A stretch of 47,394 bases of DNA, taken from positions 1-47,394 of the forward strand of contig JACPOQ010000076.1 in NCBI GenBank assembly GCA_016191435.1, in the 5' to 3' direction. Origin of the DNA: Chloroflexota bacterium (GTDB lineage: Bacteria > Chloroflexota > Dehalococcoidia > Tepidiformales > Tepidiformaceae). Shown piece by piece: positions 1 to 8,056 of this stretch. The position numbers were made by a program, and so were the translations under genes. Below the pieces are notes generated by a model that searched no databases, was not told the DNA's origin, and saw only the letters and a program-made list of their open reading frames with translations. How positions within the stretch are numbered: position 1 is the first letter of the stretch; each line of letters opens with the position of its first letter.

Positions 1-294
1 TCGCCGCCATGGGCCTGCATCGCAGCCAGTCGGCCCTCGGCGCCTTCTTCCGGCGCAAGAAAGCCCAACTCGGCACGGCCGAGGCCATCACCGCCACCGC
101 CCACAAGCTCGCCCGCATCTTCTACGCCGTCCTCCGCGGCAAGACTGCCTACGCCGACCTCGGCCCTGATCACGACGAGCGCCGACATCGCGAACGAGCT
201 GTCGCCTCCCTCAAACGCCGCGCCCACGCCCTGGGATTCGAACTCGCTCTCTTACCGCCAGTTCCTTACCAGCGCGGCTCTGACGACGCTGGTT
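1..294 (+). mobile_element. Left terminal copy of an IS110-like element (3' end)
   Basis: The first 294 bases are nearly identical, in opposite orientation, to the last 294 bases of the window (47101-47394). Similarity ends sharply after the bases gacgacgctggtt at 282-294. The copy holds only the 3' part of a transposase gene. A few substitutions and one single-base indel separate the two copies, so they are two real loci. Both begin at exactly the same base of the repeat, which is typical of an assembly broken at a repeat. Confidence 0.75.
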
Positions 295-338
295 GTGGGC
301 TTACCCCCGCGGGAGCCCGAAACCCCGCTGCGCGATGA
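3..338 (+). CDS. IS110-like transposase, C-terminal fragment (partial)
   Basis: The frame is open from the window edge and its true start lies outside. The visible 112 residues resemble the C-terminal part of the Transposase_20 region of IS110/IS116/IS902 enzymes: the block with ATAHKLARIFY, then AYADLGPD and a basic LKRRAHALGFEL tail. These DEDD/serine recombinases mobilise the element guided by a bridge RNA; neither catalytic domain nor RNA region is inside the window. The frame reads past the repeat boundary at 294 into unrelated DNA and stops at 338. The right copy has TAG where this copy has TAC (about 267-269), so this copy seems to have lost its stop. Family assignment is from memory of the C-terminal pattern. 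Confidence 0.6.
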   Translation, partial: AAMGLHRSQSALGAFFRRKKAQLGTAEAITATAHKLARIFYAVLRGKTAYADLGPDHDERRHRERAVASLKRRAHALGFELALLPPVPYQRGSDDAGCGLTPAGARNPAAR

Positions 339-1479
339 TGTTGCGCTGGATCTCCGCCGTGCCGCCGCCAATTGGGCCCGCGACCGCGAGCAGGTACGAC
401 ATCTGAACGCGGCCCTGGAGCTGCGCCCACTTCGAACCGCGCGTGAGCTGGCCGTAGGGGCCCATCAGATCGACGCCTGCATTCGCGACCTTGATCCCGA
501 GCATCGCGAACCAGACCTTGCCGATGCTCGCCTCGGCGTTCGGCACCTCGCCGCGCGCCTGCATCCACACCGTGCGGTAGGCGATCAGGCGCCCAATCTC
601 GGCTTCGATATAGAGCTCCGAAAGCCGGTCCCGCACGGCGGGTTTGTCCCACGGGCGGCCGCCCGGGCGGCGCTCTTTCGCCCACGCGATGAGGTCGTGG
701 ACGGTGCGGCGGGCGCCGCTGATGGCGGCGATGTTCGAGCGCTCGAAGTCGAGTGTTGTGGTCGCCGCATACCAGCCCTGGCCCTCGCCGCCGAAGAGGT
801 TCGCGGCCGGGACGCGCACGTCATCGAAGAACGTCTGGTTGAAGTCGCGGCGGTAGGCCATGTTGTCGATCGGCGCGACCGTGACCCCCGGGGACTTCAT
901 GTCCACGACGAACGCGCTGATGCCCTTGTGCTTGGGTTCGCCCTGGTTCGTGCGCGCGAGCACCATCATCTTGTCGGCGGCGTGCGCGTTCGAGCTCCAG
1001 ATTTTCGTGCCGTTGATGACCCAATCGTCGCCGTCACGCACGGCGTGCGTCTGCATGCTCGCCAGGTCGCTGCCGGAGCCGGGTTCGCTGAAGCCCTGGC
1101 ACCACCACTCTTCGCCCGAGGCCATCTTCGGCAGCCAGCGCTCCTTCTGCTCGTCGTTCGCGTGGATCAGCAGCGTCGGGCCGACGATGCCGAGCGTGAA
1201 CAGCCGCCCGCCGTGCGGCGCCCGGTGGTACGCGAGCTCTTCGTTCAAGACGAGCTGTTCGATCGGCGTCTTGCCCATGCCGCCGAATCGCTCGGGCCAC
1301 GCGGGCGCCAGCCAGCGGCGGTCGCCGAGCTTGCGCATGAACTGGCGCGCGAACGGTAGCTGCGCTTCGTCGTCGAAGTAGTCATCGGAGCCGGAAAACC
1401 CGGGCGGGAGCTCGGCGGCGAGGAAGCGGCGGAGCTCGTCGCGCCACTGGCGCGTCTCGGCGGGGAGGGTGAATTCCAT
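301..1479 (-). CDS. Acyl-CoA dehydrogenase family protein
   Basis: This 392-residue flavoenzyme would oxidise an acyl-CoA thioester to the 2-enoyl-CoA with FAD and an electron-transfer partner. The N-terminal helical domain is followed by the mid-domain signature WWCQGFSEPGSGSDLAS and the flavin-contact stretch VINGTKIWSSNAHAAD. The C-terminal helical domain ends in GGGTAEIQRNIIAQRGFG. The position of the usual YEGT glutamate base is glycine here (GGGT), as in family members that use a glutamate elsewhere or a heteromeric partner; substrate cannot be read. The start at MEFTLP (1479) is preferred to the upstream Met because of the AGGG just before it. The stop lies 7 bp from the IS boundary. 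Confidence 0.9.
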   Translation of the reverse strand: MEFTLPAETRQWRDELRRFLAAELPPGFSGSDDYFDDEAQLPFARQFMRKLGDRRWLAPAWPERFGGMGKTPIEQLVLNEELAYHRAPHGGRLFTLGIVGPTLLIHANDEQKERWLPKMASGEEWWCQGFSEPGSGSDLASMQTHAVRDGDDWVINGTKIWSSNAHAADKMMVLARTNQGEPKHKGISAFVVDMKSPGVTVAPIDNMAYRRDFNQTFFDDVRVPAANLFGGEGQGWYAATTTLDFERSNIAAISGARRTVHDLIAWAKERRPGGRPWDKPAVRDRLSELYIEAEIGRLIAYRTVWMQARGEVPNAEASIGKVWFAMLGIKVANAGVDLMGPYGQLTRGSKWAQLQGRVQMSYLLAVAGPIGGGTAEIQRNIIAQRGFGLPRG

Positions 1480-1608
1480 GCCCTGATGGTACCCGCCGCG
1501 CACACGAGCTGGGTAGCAGCCGCAGCCTGCGGCTCGCGGCGCGGGCCATCAAACGGGCCATCGCACTCATCGTGGGTTTGGCGGATCGTATCGAACCCGG
1601 CTATGGAT

Positions 1609-2922
1609 TCAGGACCGCGGCTCCGGCATCGGTTCGAGTGCGTGCACCGGCCCGCGCGCGGCGGCGGCAGATTCCGCAACGGTGGCCCGCAAGTTCGGCC
1701 GCAGGACGATGATGACCGCCGCGAGCACGAGCATGAGCCAGCCCATCGCCGGGACCACCACTTCGAGGCTCAGCGATTGGCCGGCGAGCCCGGCGGGCAG
1801 TGCGCTCAACATCCCGAGGCCGACGGACAGTGGGAACAGCGCCATCACGCGCCCGCGCATCTCATCGGAGACCAGGTGCTGGACGATCGTGGTCGCGCCC
1901 ACGGTCGTGCCGACGAGCCCGAACCCGAGCGAGAAGTTCGCGATCACCGTCAGCGGGATAAAGCGCGAGTGACCGAAGACGATGACGGCGGCGGCGAACA
2001 GCACCACGTTCGCGCAGAGCCCCAGCCCACGCCGCGCAAGCCCATCCAGCCGCGCGAAGAACAGCGACGCGGAAACCGCGCCAATGCCCCACGTCATCGC
2101 CATGAACCCGAACTCGGTCTTGCTCAGGCCGAGCACATCGGTCATCCAGACCGGGCCCAGCGCGGACACCCCGGGCATGCCAACCACCTGCAAAAGCACG
2201 ACCATCCCGACCACGCCGAAGATCGTGGCGTCGCGGCGGGCATAGGCGAGGCCGTCGCGGATGTTCGCGAGCATGCCGCGCCCCCGCGCGCCGAGCTCGC
2301 CGCTTTCGAACCGCAATGCCAGCATGAGCGGGATCACGACCACCCACACGGCGGCCGTCCCGAGGAACACGCGGCCGCTCTCGAACTGGCTGTTAAGGAA
2401 TCCCACGAGCGGCAGCATCGAAGGGAAGGCGATCTGGAGCGCGACCATCTGGAGCCCGATGGCGTTTGTCACGGCCTCCATCCCCACGATCGCCGGGATG
2501 CTCGCCGCGCGCGCCGGCAGGTCGATGGCCTGGTTGCCTGCTTGCAGCAGCACCAGCGCCGCGACAGCCACGATCGTCGCCTCTCCCAGCGGCTCCGCAA
2601 GCATCGCCAACGCGACGGCGGCGGTCAGCACGAAGGCCACGGACTCCGTCGCGACCAGCACATGGCGGCGCTCGAAGCGGTCGGCGATGGCGCCGCCGGC
2701 GAAGCTGAAGGCGAGCATCCCGAAGCCGCGGCAGGCGGAAATCGCAGTGACAAGGACCACGTCGCGGTCCGGGTACGCCTTCTGCACCCAGAAGATGAGG
2801 GTGATGAACTGTACCGGCACGACGAGTCCGCCGAGCAGCGTGCCCGCCAGCAGCAGCCGGAAATCGCGCACGGCAAGCGCCTGCACGGATGGGTGCCGGG
2901 CAAAGAAGCCCCCCTCGGCCAT
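1609..2922 (-). CDS. MFS transporter, exporter type
   Basis: A 437-residue integral membrane protein with about twelve hydrophobic segments. It has the loop-2/3 motif GGAIADRFERR typical of the major facilitator superfamily and a central loop around residues 200-220. The overall pattern is that of the MFS_3/enterobactin-exporter-like group: drug, siderophore or metabolite efflux driven by protons, at the cytoplasmic membrane. The start MAEGGF (2922) is chosen because the open frame upstream (to 3180) has low hydrophobicity and runs into the divergent gene at 3041. The substrate is not predictable. The 118-bp gap to the divergent neighbour should hold both promoters. Confidence 0.85.
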   Translation of the reverse strand: MAEGGFFARHPSVQALAVRDFRLLLAGTLLGGLVVPVQFITLIFWVQKAYPDRDVVLVTAISACRGFGMLAFSFAGGAIADRFERRHVLVATESVAFVLTAAVALAMLAEPLGEATIVAVAALVLLQAGNQAIDLPARAASIPAIVGMEAVTNAIGLQMVALQIAFPSMLPLVGFLNSQFESGRVFLGTAAVWVVVIPLMLALRFESGELGARGRGMLANIRDGLAYARRDATIFGVVGMVVLLQVVGMPGVSALGPVWMTDVLGLSKTEFGFMAMTWGIGAVSASLFFARLDGLARRGLGLCANVVLFAAAVIVFGHSRFIPLTVIANFSLGFGLVGTTVGATTIVQHLVSDEMRGRVMALFPLSVGLGMLSALPAGLAGQSLSLEVVVPAMGWLMLVLAAVIIVLRPNLRATVAESAAAARGPVHALEPMPEPRS

Positions 2923-3040
2923 ACCGCGCACGATACTGCATCGCCGTGTGGGCGTTTCGGCGTGCGAGCGAATCAGCACTCGGACCTTTCGCGTCACGGC
3001 GTGGTAGCCTGCCGGTGCAATCCGCGCACAGGAGAGAGCA

Positions 3041-3460
3041 GTGGCAGAGAGCGTAGTCCCCGGGTCGGGCACGCCCACGGACCCGTGGCAGCTGAAGACC
3101 CCGAGCGGCGGCTCCGAATACCAGGCCTGGCGCGACCCCTTGCTGGACCCGCCGGCGCTGGTCTGCCAGGTCGGCGCCACCAGGCTGAGCTACCACCTGC
3201 GCTGCATCGAGGACCTGCAGGCCATGCTCAAGGCCCGCGGCGATTGGGTGCCGCTCGGCAGCGCCGATGAGCAGAAGCCCGCGCCCGAAGGCACGGTCGA
3301 GGCGTGGGGCCGCTCACCCGAGAACCCGGTGGGCGGCTGGTACGGGTTGCGCAAGGGCTACCGCGGCCGCTTCGGCATGTACGTCCCGCCGGTGCTGCAG
3401 GCGCTCGGTCTCGCCGAAGTCGAGGCCAAACCGCGAAACAACCGCATGCGCGCGTCCTAA
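3041..3460 (+). CDS. Conserved hypothetical protein
   Basis: This 139-residue soluble protein starts with GTG after a clear AGGAGAG ribosome site. It has no signal peptide or membrane segment. Conserved-looking blocks are PWQLKTPSG, DPPALVCQVG, LKARGDW, GSADEQKPAPEGTVEAWGR and NPVGGWYGLRKGYRGRFG. I recognise this as the pattern of a small uncharacterised bacterial family with no known function. It is convergent with the PAS gene and the two stop codons overlap by 4 bases (3457-3460). Confidence 0.85.
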   Translation: MAESVVPGSGTPTDPWQLKTPSGGSEYQAWRDPLLDPPALVCQVGATRLSYHLRCIEDLQAMLKARGDWVPLGSADEQKPAPEGTVEAWGRSPENPVGGWYGLRKGYRGRFGMYVPPVLQALGLAEVEAKPRNNRMRAS

Positions 3461-4155
3461 GGAGCGCCCCCGGGGCCGCGGCGAGGCTCTAGCAGCGATG
3501 GCTCGATGACCGTCGAGACGACCATCGCCTCGCCCTGCACTTCGATCACGTCGAAAAACGCGATCACCGGTTTCTGCTCGCCGGACTTTGTGATGAGGTT
3601 GCCCCGCGCGGCCGAAACGCGCCCCTTCGAACCAAGCACCGGCGCGAGCCTGTCGCGCTCGCCACGGTCGGCCCACAGCCCGAGCGCCGCCGAGGATTGC
3701 CCCAGCACCTCGGTGCGCCAGTACCCGCTAAGGCGCAGGAACGCTTCGTTCACGGCCACGAACAGGCCGGTGGATTGGCGCGTGACGGTCATCGCGAACG
3801 GGCTGCCAAGGACGATCTTCGCGTACATCTCCTCCGAGCTGCGCAGGCTCGCCTCGATGCGGCGCTCTTCGCCCACATCCCGGAAGGCGGCCACGTGCAG
3901 CCCGGGCAGGATGTTCGGGACCACGCCAAACGCGACGTGCACGATTTCGCCGCCCGGCCGCACGATTTGCGAACGGCCGGTAACACGGTCCCCGCGGAGG
4001 ATCTCGCGCATGCGGGCGTGGGCATCGAAGGGCTCTTGCGCGAACTCACCGGCCTTCCGCCCCACCAGCCCGCCCGGTTCGACGCCGAACAGCCGCTCCG
4101 CCGCCCGGTTGGCGTGCACGTACACTGGCTCATCGTCGAAAACCACGATGGCCAC
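3457..4155 (-). CDS. Double PAS-domain protein (apparent N-terminal frameshift)
   Basis: Two PAS domains are visible. PAS-1 covers residues 1-95 (VVFDDEPVYVHANRAAERLFG) and PAS-2 about 105-225 (AMTVTRQSTGLFVAVNEAFLRLSGY), with no kinase, GGDEF or other output domain after them. PAS modules sense small molecules, redox or light and mediate dimerisation. The open frame begins inside PAS-1 at GTG 4155. The natural beginning of PAS-1 (V-S-E-D-I-F-R-A-I-F) is present just upstream in another frame, from GTG 4198/4201. Joining it to D-A-S-P-V-A-I-V needs removal of one base in the run at about 4168-4172. The gene is therefore probably 3457-4201 with a frameshift, real or a sequencing error. Confidence 0.65.
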   Translation of the reverse strand: MAIVVFDDEPVYVHANRAAERLFGVEPGGLVGRKAGEFAQEPFDAHARMREILRGDRVTGRSQIVRPGGEIVHVAFGVVPNILPGLHVAAFRDVGEERRIEASLRSSEEMYAKIVLGSPFAMTVTRQSTGLFVAVNEAFLRLSGYWRTEVLGQSSAALGLWADRGERDRLAPVLGSKGRVSAARGNLITKSGEQKPVIAFFDVIEVQGEAMVVSTVIEPSLLEPRRGPGGAP

Positions 4156-4252
4156 GGGGCTCGCGTCGAAAGATCGCCCTGAAGATGTCCTCGCTCACCA
4201 CTCTCGACCCCAGCCGCAGGCTCGCGCCCACAGGGGAGGGCGTCGCGGGAGT

Positions 4253-4573
4253 TTACTCCGAGCCAGGCGCAACCGTCGCGTGCTCCGCTCCGGCGTCCAC
4301 GGTGCCGGCGTCCGTCTCGCAACTCCGTTGCGCCGAGGCGGCCAGCCGCACCCACCACCGCCGCTCGGAGCCGACCCAGCGCGTGGTCAGCACGCCGCGC
4401 AGCCGTACCGCGCCGAGGTCCACCAGCACGTCGTGCCGCCCCTCCACGAAGTAGTAGCGCAAAAGGTCGCTCTTGCCGCTGATAACGCGCTCGACCAGCA
4501 GTTGCCTGGTTTCGCTCAGTTCCAGGGTTACGCAGGCCAGTGGCTGACCGTCATCTCGCAGGAGTTCTGCCAT
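4253..4573 (-). CDS. Small hypothetical protein
   Basis: I do not recognise this 106-residue protein. The N-terminal half looks folded, with alternating hydrophobic beta-like segments (ACVTLELSE, LLRYYFVEGRHDVLVDLG, LRGVLTTRWVGSERRWWVRL); the last about 25 residues are low-complexity. The start MAELLRDD (4573) is preferred over the Met at 4723 because the upstream part reads as non-coding. It ends about 50 bp before the PAS gene on the same strand, so the two may be co-transcribed. Confidence 0.5.
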   Translation of the reverse strand: MAELLRDDGQPLACVTLELSETRQLLVERVISGKSDLLRYYFVEGRHDVLVDLGAVRLRGVLTTRWVGSERRWWVRLAASAQRSCETDAGTVDAGAEHATVAPGSE

Positions 4574-4785
4574 GTTCGCGCCATCCCTGGCGGTCGTCCC
4601 CCGGCGGCCCGCCCCAACCAGCCTACAACGTTCAGGTTGCAGCGTCGTAAACGAGCATCCCACTAGAGAATCACGTGCGAAAAACGGCGACCATTGGGTC
4701 GTTGTTGATGGCCGGCGCTCCAAGCGGCGTCTCCACGCGGCGACCCCAAAATGCGTAGAATCGCCGCCAAACGCAGGAGGGCCTC

Positions 4786-5622
4786 ATGGCAATCGCGACC
4801 ATCAACGGCGTCGGTCTGTTCTACCGCGAGCTGGGCTCGGGGCCGGCCGTCATCCTCCACCACGGTTACACCGGCTCGCACGATAGCTGGGACACCGTCG
4901 CGCCCGCGCTCGCCGACCACTACCGCACGGTCGTGATGGACTGTCGCGGCGCCGGCGACAGCAGCCACCCGGCCGGCGGCTACACCATCCAGCAGTACGC
5001 GGCCGATGTGGTGGCGATGGCCGATTACCTCGGCATCGACCGCTTCACGTACGTCGGCCACAGCATGGGTGGCGTCATCGGCATGGAGCTCGGCCTGAGC
5101 TACGCCGAGCGGCTCCAGAAGCTGGTGCTGGTCGCGCCTGCGCCGGCCGACGGCATCGACATGGCCCTGCCGGGGATGGCGGAACAGCGTGAGCGCGGCC
5201 GCCGGCTGCGCCAGGAGGGGGCCCGCGACGTGATCTTGCGGGAGCGCATGGCGACCACCGCGCGCCCCAACCCCGAGACGGTCGCGCACGCCGTCGACCG
5301 CGCGCTCAGCGTCTCCGAAGGGCACTACGAGCAGTCGTGGGACGCGCTCGTGAACTACCGCGTGGGCGACCGCCTCGGCGAGATCGCGACGCCGACGCTC
5401 GTGGTCTCCGGCGCCGCCGATGGCCTGCTGCTGGCGAACCTGAAGGACTTTCAGCGGCTGCCCAACGCGACACTGCACGTGTTCAGCCGCATCAGCCACG
5501 GCATCCACCAGGAGGACGCGGCGCCGTTCATCAGCGCGCTTCGGGACTTCCTCGAGCACGGCGTGGTCACGCAGGCGACGCTCCTGGCGAAGCTGCGGCA
5601 GGAAACTGCCGCCGCCCGCTGA
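4786..5622 (+). CDS. Alpha/beta hydrolase
   Basis: This 278-residue enzyme has an alpha/beta-hydrolase fold. The oxyanion motif is HHGYTGSHDSW (about 25-35), the nucleophile elbow GHSMGG puts the serine at 93, and the acid is probably Asp212 (SGAADGL). The catalytic histidine is His238 or His241 in ISHGIHQE. Closest in form are esterases, haloperoxidase-like and epoxide- or lactone-hydrolase-like members; the substrate is unknown. No signal peptide, so cytoplasmic. The ribosome site AGGAGGG lies just before the ATG. It stands alone, divergent from the small protein at 4573. Confidence 0.9.
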   Translation: MAIATINGVGLFYRELGSGPAVILHHGYTGSHDSWDTVAPALADHYRTVVMDCRGAGDSSHPAGGYTIQQYAADVVAMADYLGIDRFTYVGHSMGGVIGMELGLSYAERLQKLVLVAPAPADGIDMALPGMAEQRERGRRLRQEGARDVILRERMATTARPNPETVAHAVDRALSVSEGHYEQSWDALVNYRVGDRLGEIATPTLVVSGAADGLLLANLKDFQRLPNATLHVFSRISHGIHQEDAAPFISALRDFLEHGVVTQATLLAKLRQETAAAR

Positions 5623-5734
5623 CCCGGCTCCCCCGGACCGTGGCCGGGTGACCCCTTCCCTTGGGACCGATGGGCCGTCGCCGCACCCCGGTATTTCTAC
5701 ATACCGTGGAGGTTGAAGGGAAAGGAGGTCAGTC

Positions 5735-6040
5735 ATGGTTGCGGATGTGCTCGCGGGAATCGGTTCGTTGCCCTTCCTCGCCGCCCCGGTCGTCCGCCAA
5801 GTCATGTGGGACGATAACGGCTGGGGCTGGGGCGCCTGGTTCTTCATGACGCTGGCTATGATCGCGTTCTGGGGCGCGGTCATCTTCCTCGTGGTGTGGT
5901 TCGTGCGCGGGGGCTCCCGCCCGGCTGCGATGCCGCCCACTTCGCGAGGGACCGCACTCGATATCGCGGCGGAGCGCTACGCGCGCGGTGAAATCTCCGA
6001 AGAAGAGTTCGCGCGCATCAAGCACGGTCTGGCGAGTTGA
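5735..6040 (+). CDS. SHOCT-domain membrane protein
   Basis: A 101-residue protein with one strong transmembrane helix (about residues 34-57, FFMTLAMIAFWGAVIFLVVW) and a C-terminal SHOCT domain (about 74-100, AAERYARGEISEEEFARIK). SHOCT is a short oligomerisation module found at protein C-termini. The N-terminal stretch is weakly hydrophobic and could be a second membrane-associated segment. The start is supported by AGGAGG eight bases upstream. Function is unknown; such small proteins often sit near stress or membrane-maintenance genes. Confidence 0.85.
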   Translation: MVADVLAGIGSLPFLAAPVVRQVMWDDNGWGWGAWFFMTLAMIAFWGAVIFLVVWFVRGGSRPAAMPPTSRGTALDIAAERYARGEISEEEFARIKHGLAS

Positions 6041-6056
6041 CGCTCGGCGCCGCAAA

Positions 6057-6204
6057 GGGGTGTGGGGTATGGGCGTGTGGGAGTGGGAACAGCGATTCGG
6101 GCCTGACTCACCGATAGCGGCCCACGCGAGTTCGGGCGTACTCGGGCACGCGATCCGGATCGGAACCACACCACGCCCACACGCCCACACTGCCACACGC
6201 CGCC
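6057..6204. repeat. Octamer tandem array, inverted pair
   Basis: Left arm 6057-6087 is built of units like GGGGTGTG and GCGTGTGG with an 8-bp period. Right arm 6166-6204 carries the complementary units (CCACGCCC, ACACGCCC). About 80 bp of ordinary sequence lies between. The pair sits between the SHOCT gene and the cupin gene and could fold as a long imperfect stem. Confidence 0.7.
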
Positions 6205-6284
6205 GCAGCGCCCTGGCGCCAGTCGCGATGCCGCGCCCGCGCCCGTATGCTTTCGCTGCCCACCCGCGGGCTGGAGGAACGGCG

Positions 6285-6659
6285 ATGAAAGTGACGCGCA
6301 TCTACACCGGCGATGACAACGAGTCGCACTTCGAAGACCTGGACGTGCCCTTGAAGGAGGGCGTCTACGGCAGTATCTCGCGCTTCGTCCCGGTGAAGGG
6401 CGTCGCCTTTCGCGAAACACCGCTCGGCGCCGAACTGGACTTCCACAACGCCCCGCAGCGCCAGTTCGTCATCACCCTCACCGGCATCGCCGAGGTGGAG
6501 TGCGGCGACGGTTCGAAGCGCCGCCTGGGCGCGGGCGACATCCTCCTCGCGGACGACGTCGCCGGGCACGGGCACATCACGCGCGAAATCGAAGGCCCCC
6601 GCAGGAGCATCTTCCTCCCGCTCCCGGAGGAATTCGACCTCGCGCCGTGGCGGGCATAG
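6285..6659 (+). CDS. Cupin-domain protein
   Basis: A 124-residue single-domain protein with a cupin beta-barrel pattern: HNAPQRQFVITLTG (about 53-66) as cupin motif 1 and GAGDILLADDVAGHGH (about 82-97) as motif 2. The first motif lacks the usual HxH-E pair but keeps a histidine, an arginine and a glutamine. Metal binding is therefore uncertain. Start ATG 6285 follows GGAGGA. Family members include small dioxygenases, isomerases and binding proteins; the specific role is unknown. Confidence 0.85.
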   Translation: MKVTRIYTGDDNESHFEDLDVPLKEGVYGSISRFVPVKGVAFRETPLGAELDFHNAPQRQFVITLTGIAEVECGDGSKRRLGAGDILLADDVAGHGHITREIEGPRRSIFLPLPEEFDLAPWRA

Positions 6660-6670
6660 GCGCCCGTGGG

Positions 6671-7453
6671 CTACCGCGACTCCACTGGAAACCAGCAGCG
6701 ATAGTCGGTGACGTGGCGGAAGCCGAGCTCCTTATAGAGGGAGTAGCCGGCGCGGGTCGCCTGGAGCGCGCTCGCGGTGCAGCCGGCGGCGCGCCCTTCT
6801 TCGGCGGCGTGCCGCGTCATCGCCGCGCCGTACCCGCGCCGGCGAAAGCTGTGCAGCGTGCTCACGTTCGAAACGCCCGCGATGCCGTGGCTGCAGAGCA
6901 GCGTTGCGGTCGCGACCGCGCGCCCGCCGCAGTACCCGAGGTAGTGCGTCAGCCCCGGCTGCGCGAGCAGTGCCGGGTCGGCGAAGACGGCGAACAGCTC
7001 GCGCGGCGTGCTGAAGCCGCTCGCCATGATTTCGATGAAGCGAGCGGCGGGTTCGCCCGCTTCGACGCGCTCGATGCGGAGCGGCGAGGACTCTTCCTCC
7101 GCGGCCGCGACGAGGGGCGCGAGCAGCATCCCCGGCAGATCCGGCCCCGCCTCCAGCCCCGAGGCGTTGGCGAAGGCGCCCGCCACGCCGCTCGCTGCCA
7201 CCACGCACCACGGCAGCCCAAGGTCGCCGAAGAAGGCCGAGGCGCGGTCCAGCAGCAGCTCCGGGTCGGCCGGGCGGGAGAAGACGAACAGGCGGTTGAA
7301 CTCGGCCCGGTCGACGCCCGTGGCCACGGCGGTGGCGCCCTCCGATTCGAACACCGCCCCGCCTGCGACCGTCCGCCCGATGACGCGGTAGGACTCAGCG
7401 AAGTTTTCGTGCATCCGCGTGATCATCGGGTCGGGCGGTTCGCTGCCGCGCAT
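6671..7453 (-). CDS. GNAT-family N-acetyltransferase
   Basis: The 260-residue protein ends in a GNAT acetyl-CoA-binding domain (about residues 125-260). Motif A is seen in VSNVSTLHSFRRRGYGAAMTRH (the R-x-x-G-x-G/A pyrophosphate loop) and motif B in AGYSLYKELGFR. The N-terminal about 120 residues form a degenerate second GNAT-like half. GNAT enzymes transfer an acetyl group to amines of small molecules or proteins; the substrate is unknown. The start at MRGSEP (7453) is chosen because the preceding open frame runs through the promoter region of the divergent gene at 7542. Confidence 0.85.
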   Translation of the reverse strand: MRGSEPPDPMITRMHENFAESYRVIGRTVAGGAVFESEGATAVATGVDRAEFNRLFVFSRPADPELLLDRASAFFGDLGLPWCVVAASGVAGAFANASGLEAGPDLPGMLLAPLVAAAEEESSPLRIERVEAGEPAARFIEIMASGFSTPRELFAVFADPALLAQPGLTHYLGYCGGRAVATATLLCSHGIAGVSNVSTLHSFRRRGYGAAMTRHAAEEGRAAGCTASALQATRAGYSLYKELGFRHVTDYRCWFPVESR

Positions 7454-7541
7454 GGCCGTACCCTTTCGCCCCGAGTGTAGCGGACGGCGCCGGCCGCGCC
7501 CGCTGGTATAGTCCGGCGCACGAGCGCAGGAGAGACGACGC

Positions 7542-7949
7542 ATGATCGGCACGCCCCAATTCGATGACTTCATCACAGAGCACCGCTGGTGCGTCATCAC
7601 GACGTTGCGCAAGGACGGCAGCCCCACCTCCTCCGTCAATGCCTACGCCCGCGAAGGCGACGAGCTCGTCATCAGCACGCAGGGCCATCGCCTCAAGGTG
7701 CGCACGCTCGACCGCGACCCGCGCATCACCGTGCTCGTCCTCAACGACGCGTCGCCGTTTAACTTCGTCTCGGTCGAAGGGACAGCCGCCATCCAGCGCG
7801 GGGACGTCCTGGAGCCGACGCGGACCGTGTTTCGCAGCCTGGCGAAGATAAATTACCCGGAACCGGCCGACCTCCCGAAATGGATCAAGGAGCAGGGGCG
7901 CGTGATCATCCGCGTCACGCCCACGCGCGTCTCCGGCGTCATCCGCTGA
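7542..7949 (+). CDS. PPOX-class / F420-type flavin-reductase-like protein
   Basis: A 135-residue split-barrel protein of the pyridoxamine-5'-phosphate-oxidase superfamily. The pattern WCVITTLRKDGSPTSSVNAY, then LVISTQGHRLKVRTLDRDPRITV, is typical of PPOX-class F420-dependent or FMN-binding oxidoreductases of this length. Cofactor cannot be decided from sequence alone. It is separated from the divergent GNAT gene by 88 bp. The ribosome site is GGAGAG. The stop codon is followed at once by a heptamer array. Confidence 0.85.
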   Translation: MIGTPQFDDFITEHRWCVITTLRKDGSPTSSVNAYAREGDELVISTQGHRLKVRTLDRDPRITVLVLNDASPFNFVSVEGTAAIQRGDVLEPTRTVFRSLAKINYPEPADLPKWIKEQGRVIIRVTPTRVSGVIR

Positions 7950-8056
7950 GGATTCACGATTTGCGATTCACGATTGAAGTCACAGTCGTGTCCACATCCG
8001 TTCGGCCGGCGCCACGGAACCCCTATCGTGAATCGGCAATCATGAATCGTGAATCT
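7950..8056. repeat. Heptamer array of GATTCAC type, inverted pair between convergent genes
   Basis: Left arm 7950-7979 has 7-bp units gattcac, gatttgc, gattcac, gattgaa and begins at the stop codon of the PPOX gene. Right arm 8026-8056 has complementary units cgtgaat, cggcaat, catgaat, cgtgaat and abuts the stop codon of the convergent DUF192 gene. About 45 bp separate them. Confidence 0.7.

Noticed and set aside
1486..3270. A 594-residue frame opposite the MFS gene
   Set aside because: Histidine/arginine/glutamine-rich antisense shadow; the MFS frame has proper membrane segments and motif.
4663..5940. A 425-residue open frame opposite the alpha/beta hydrolase
   Set aside because: The opposite strand has intact catalytic motifs; this frame shows none.
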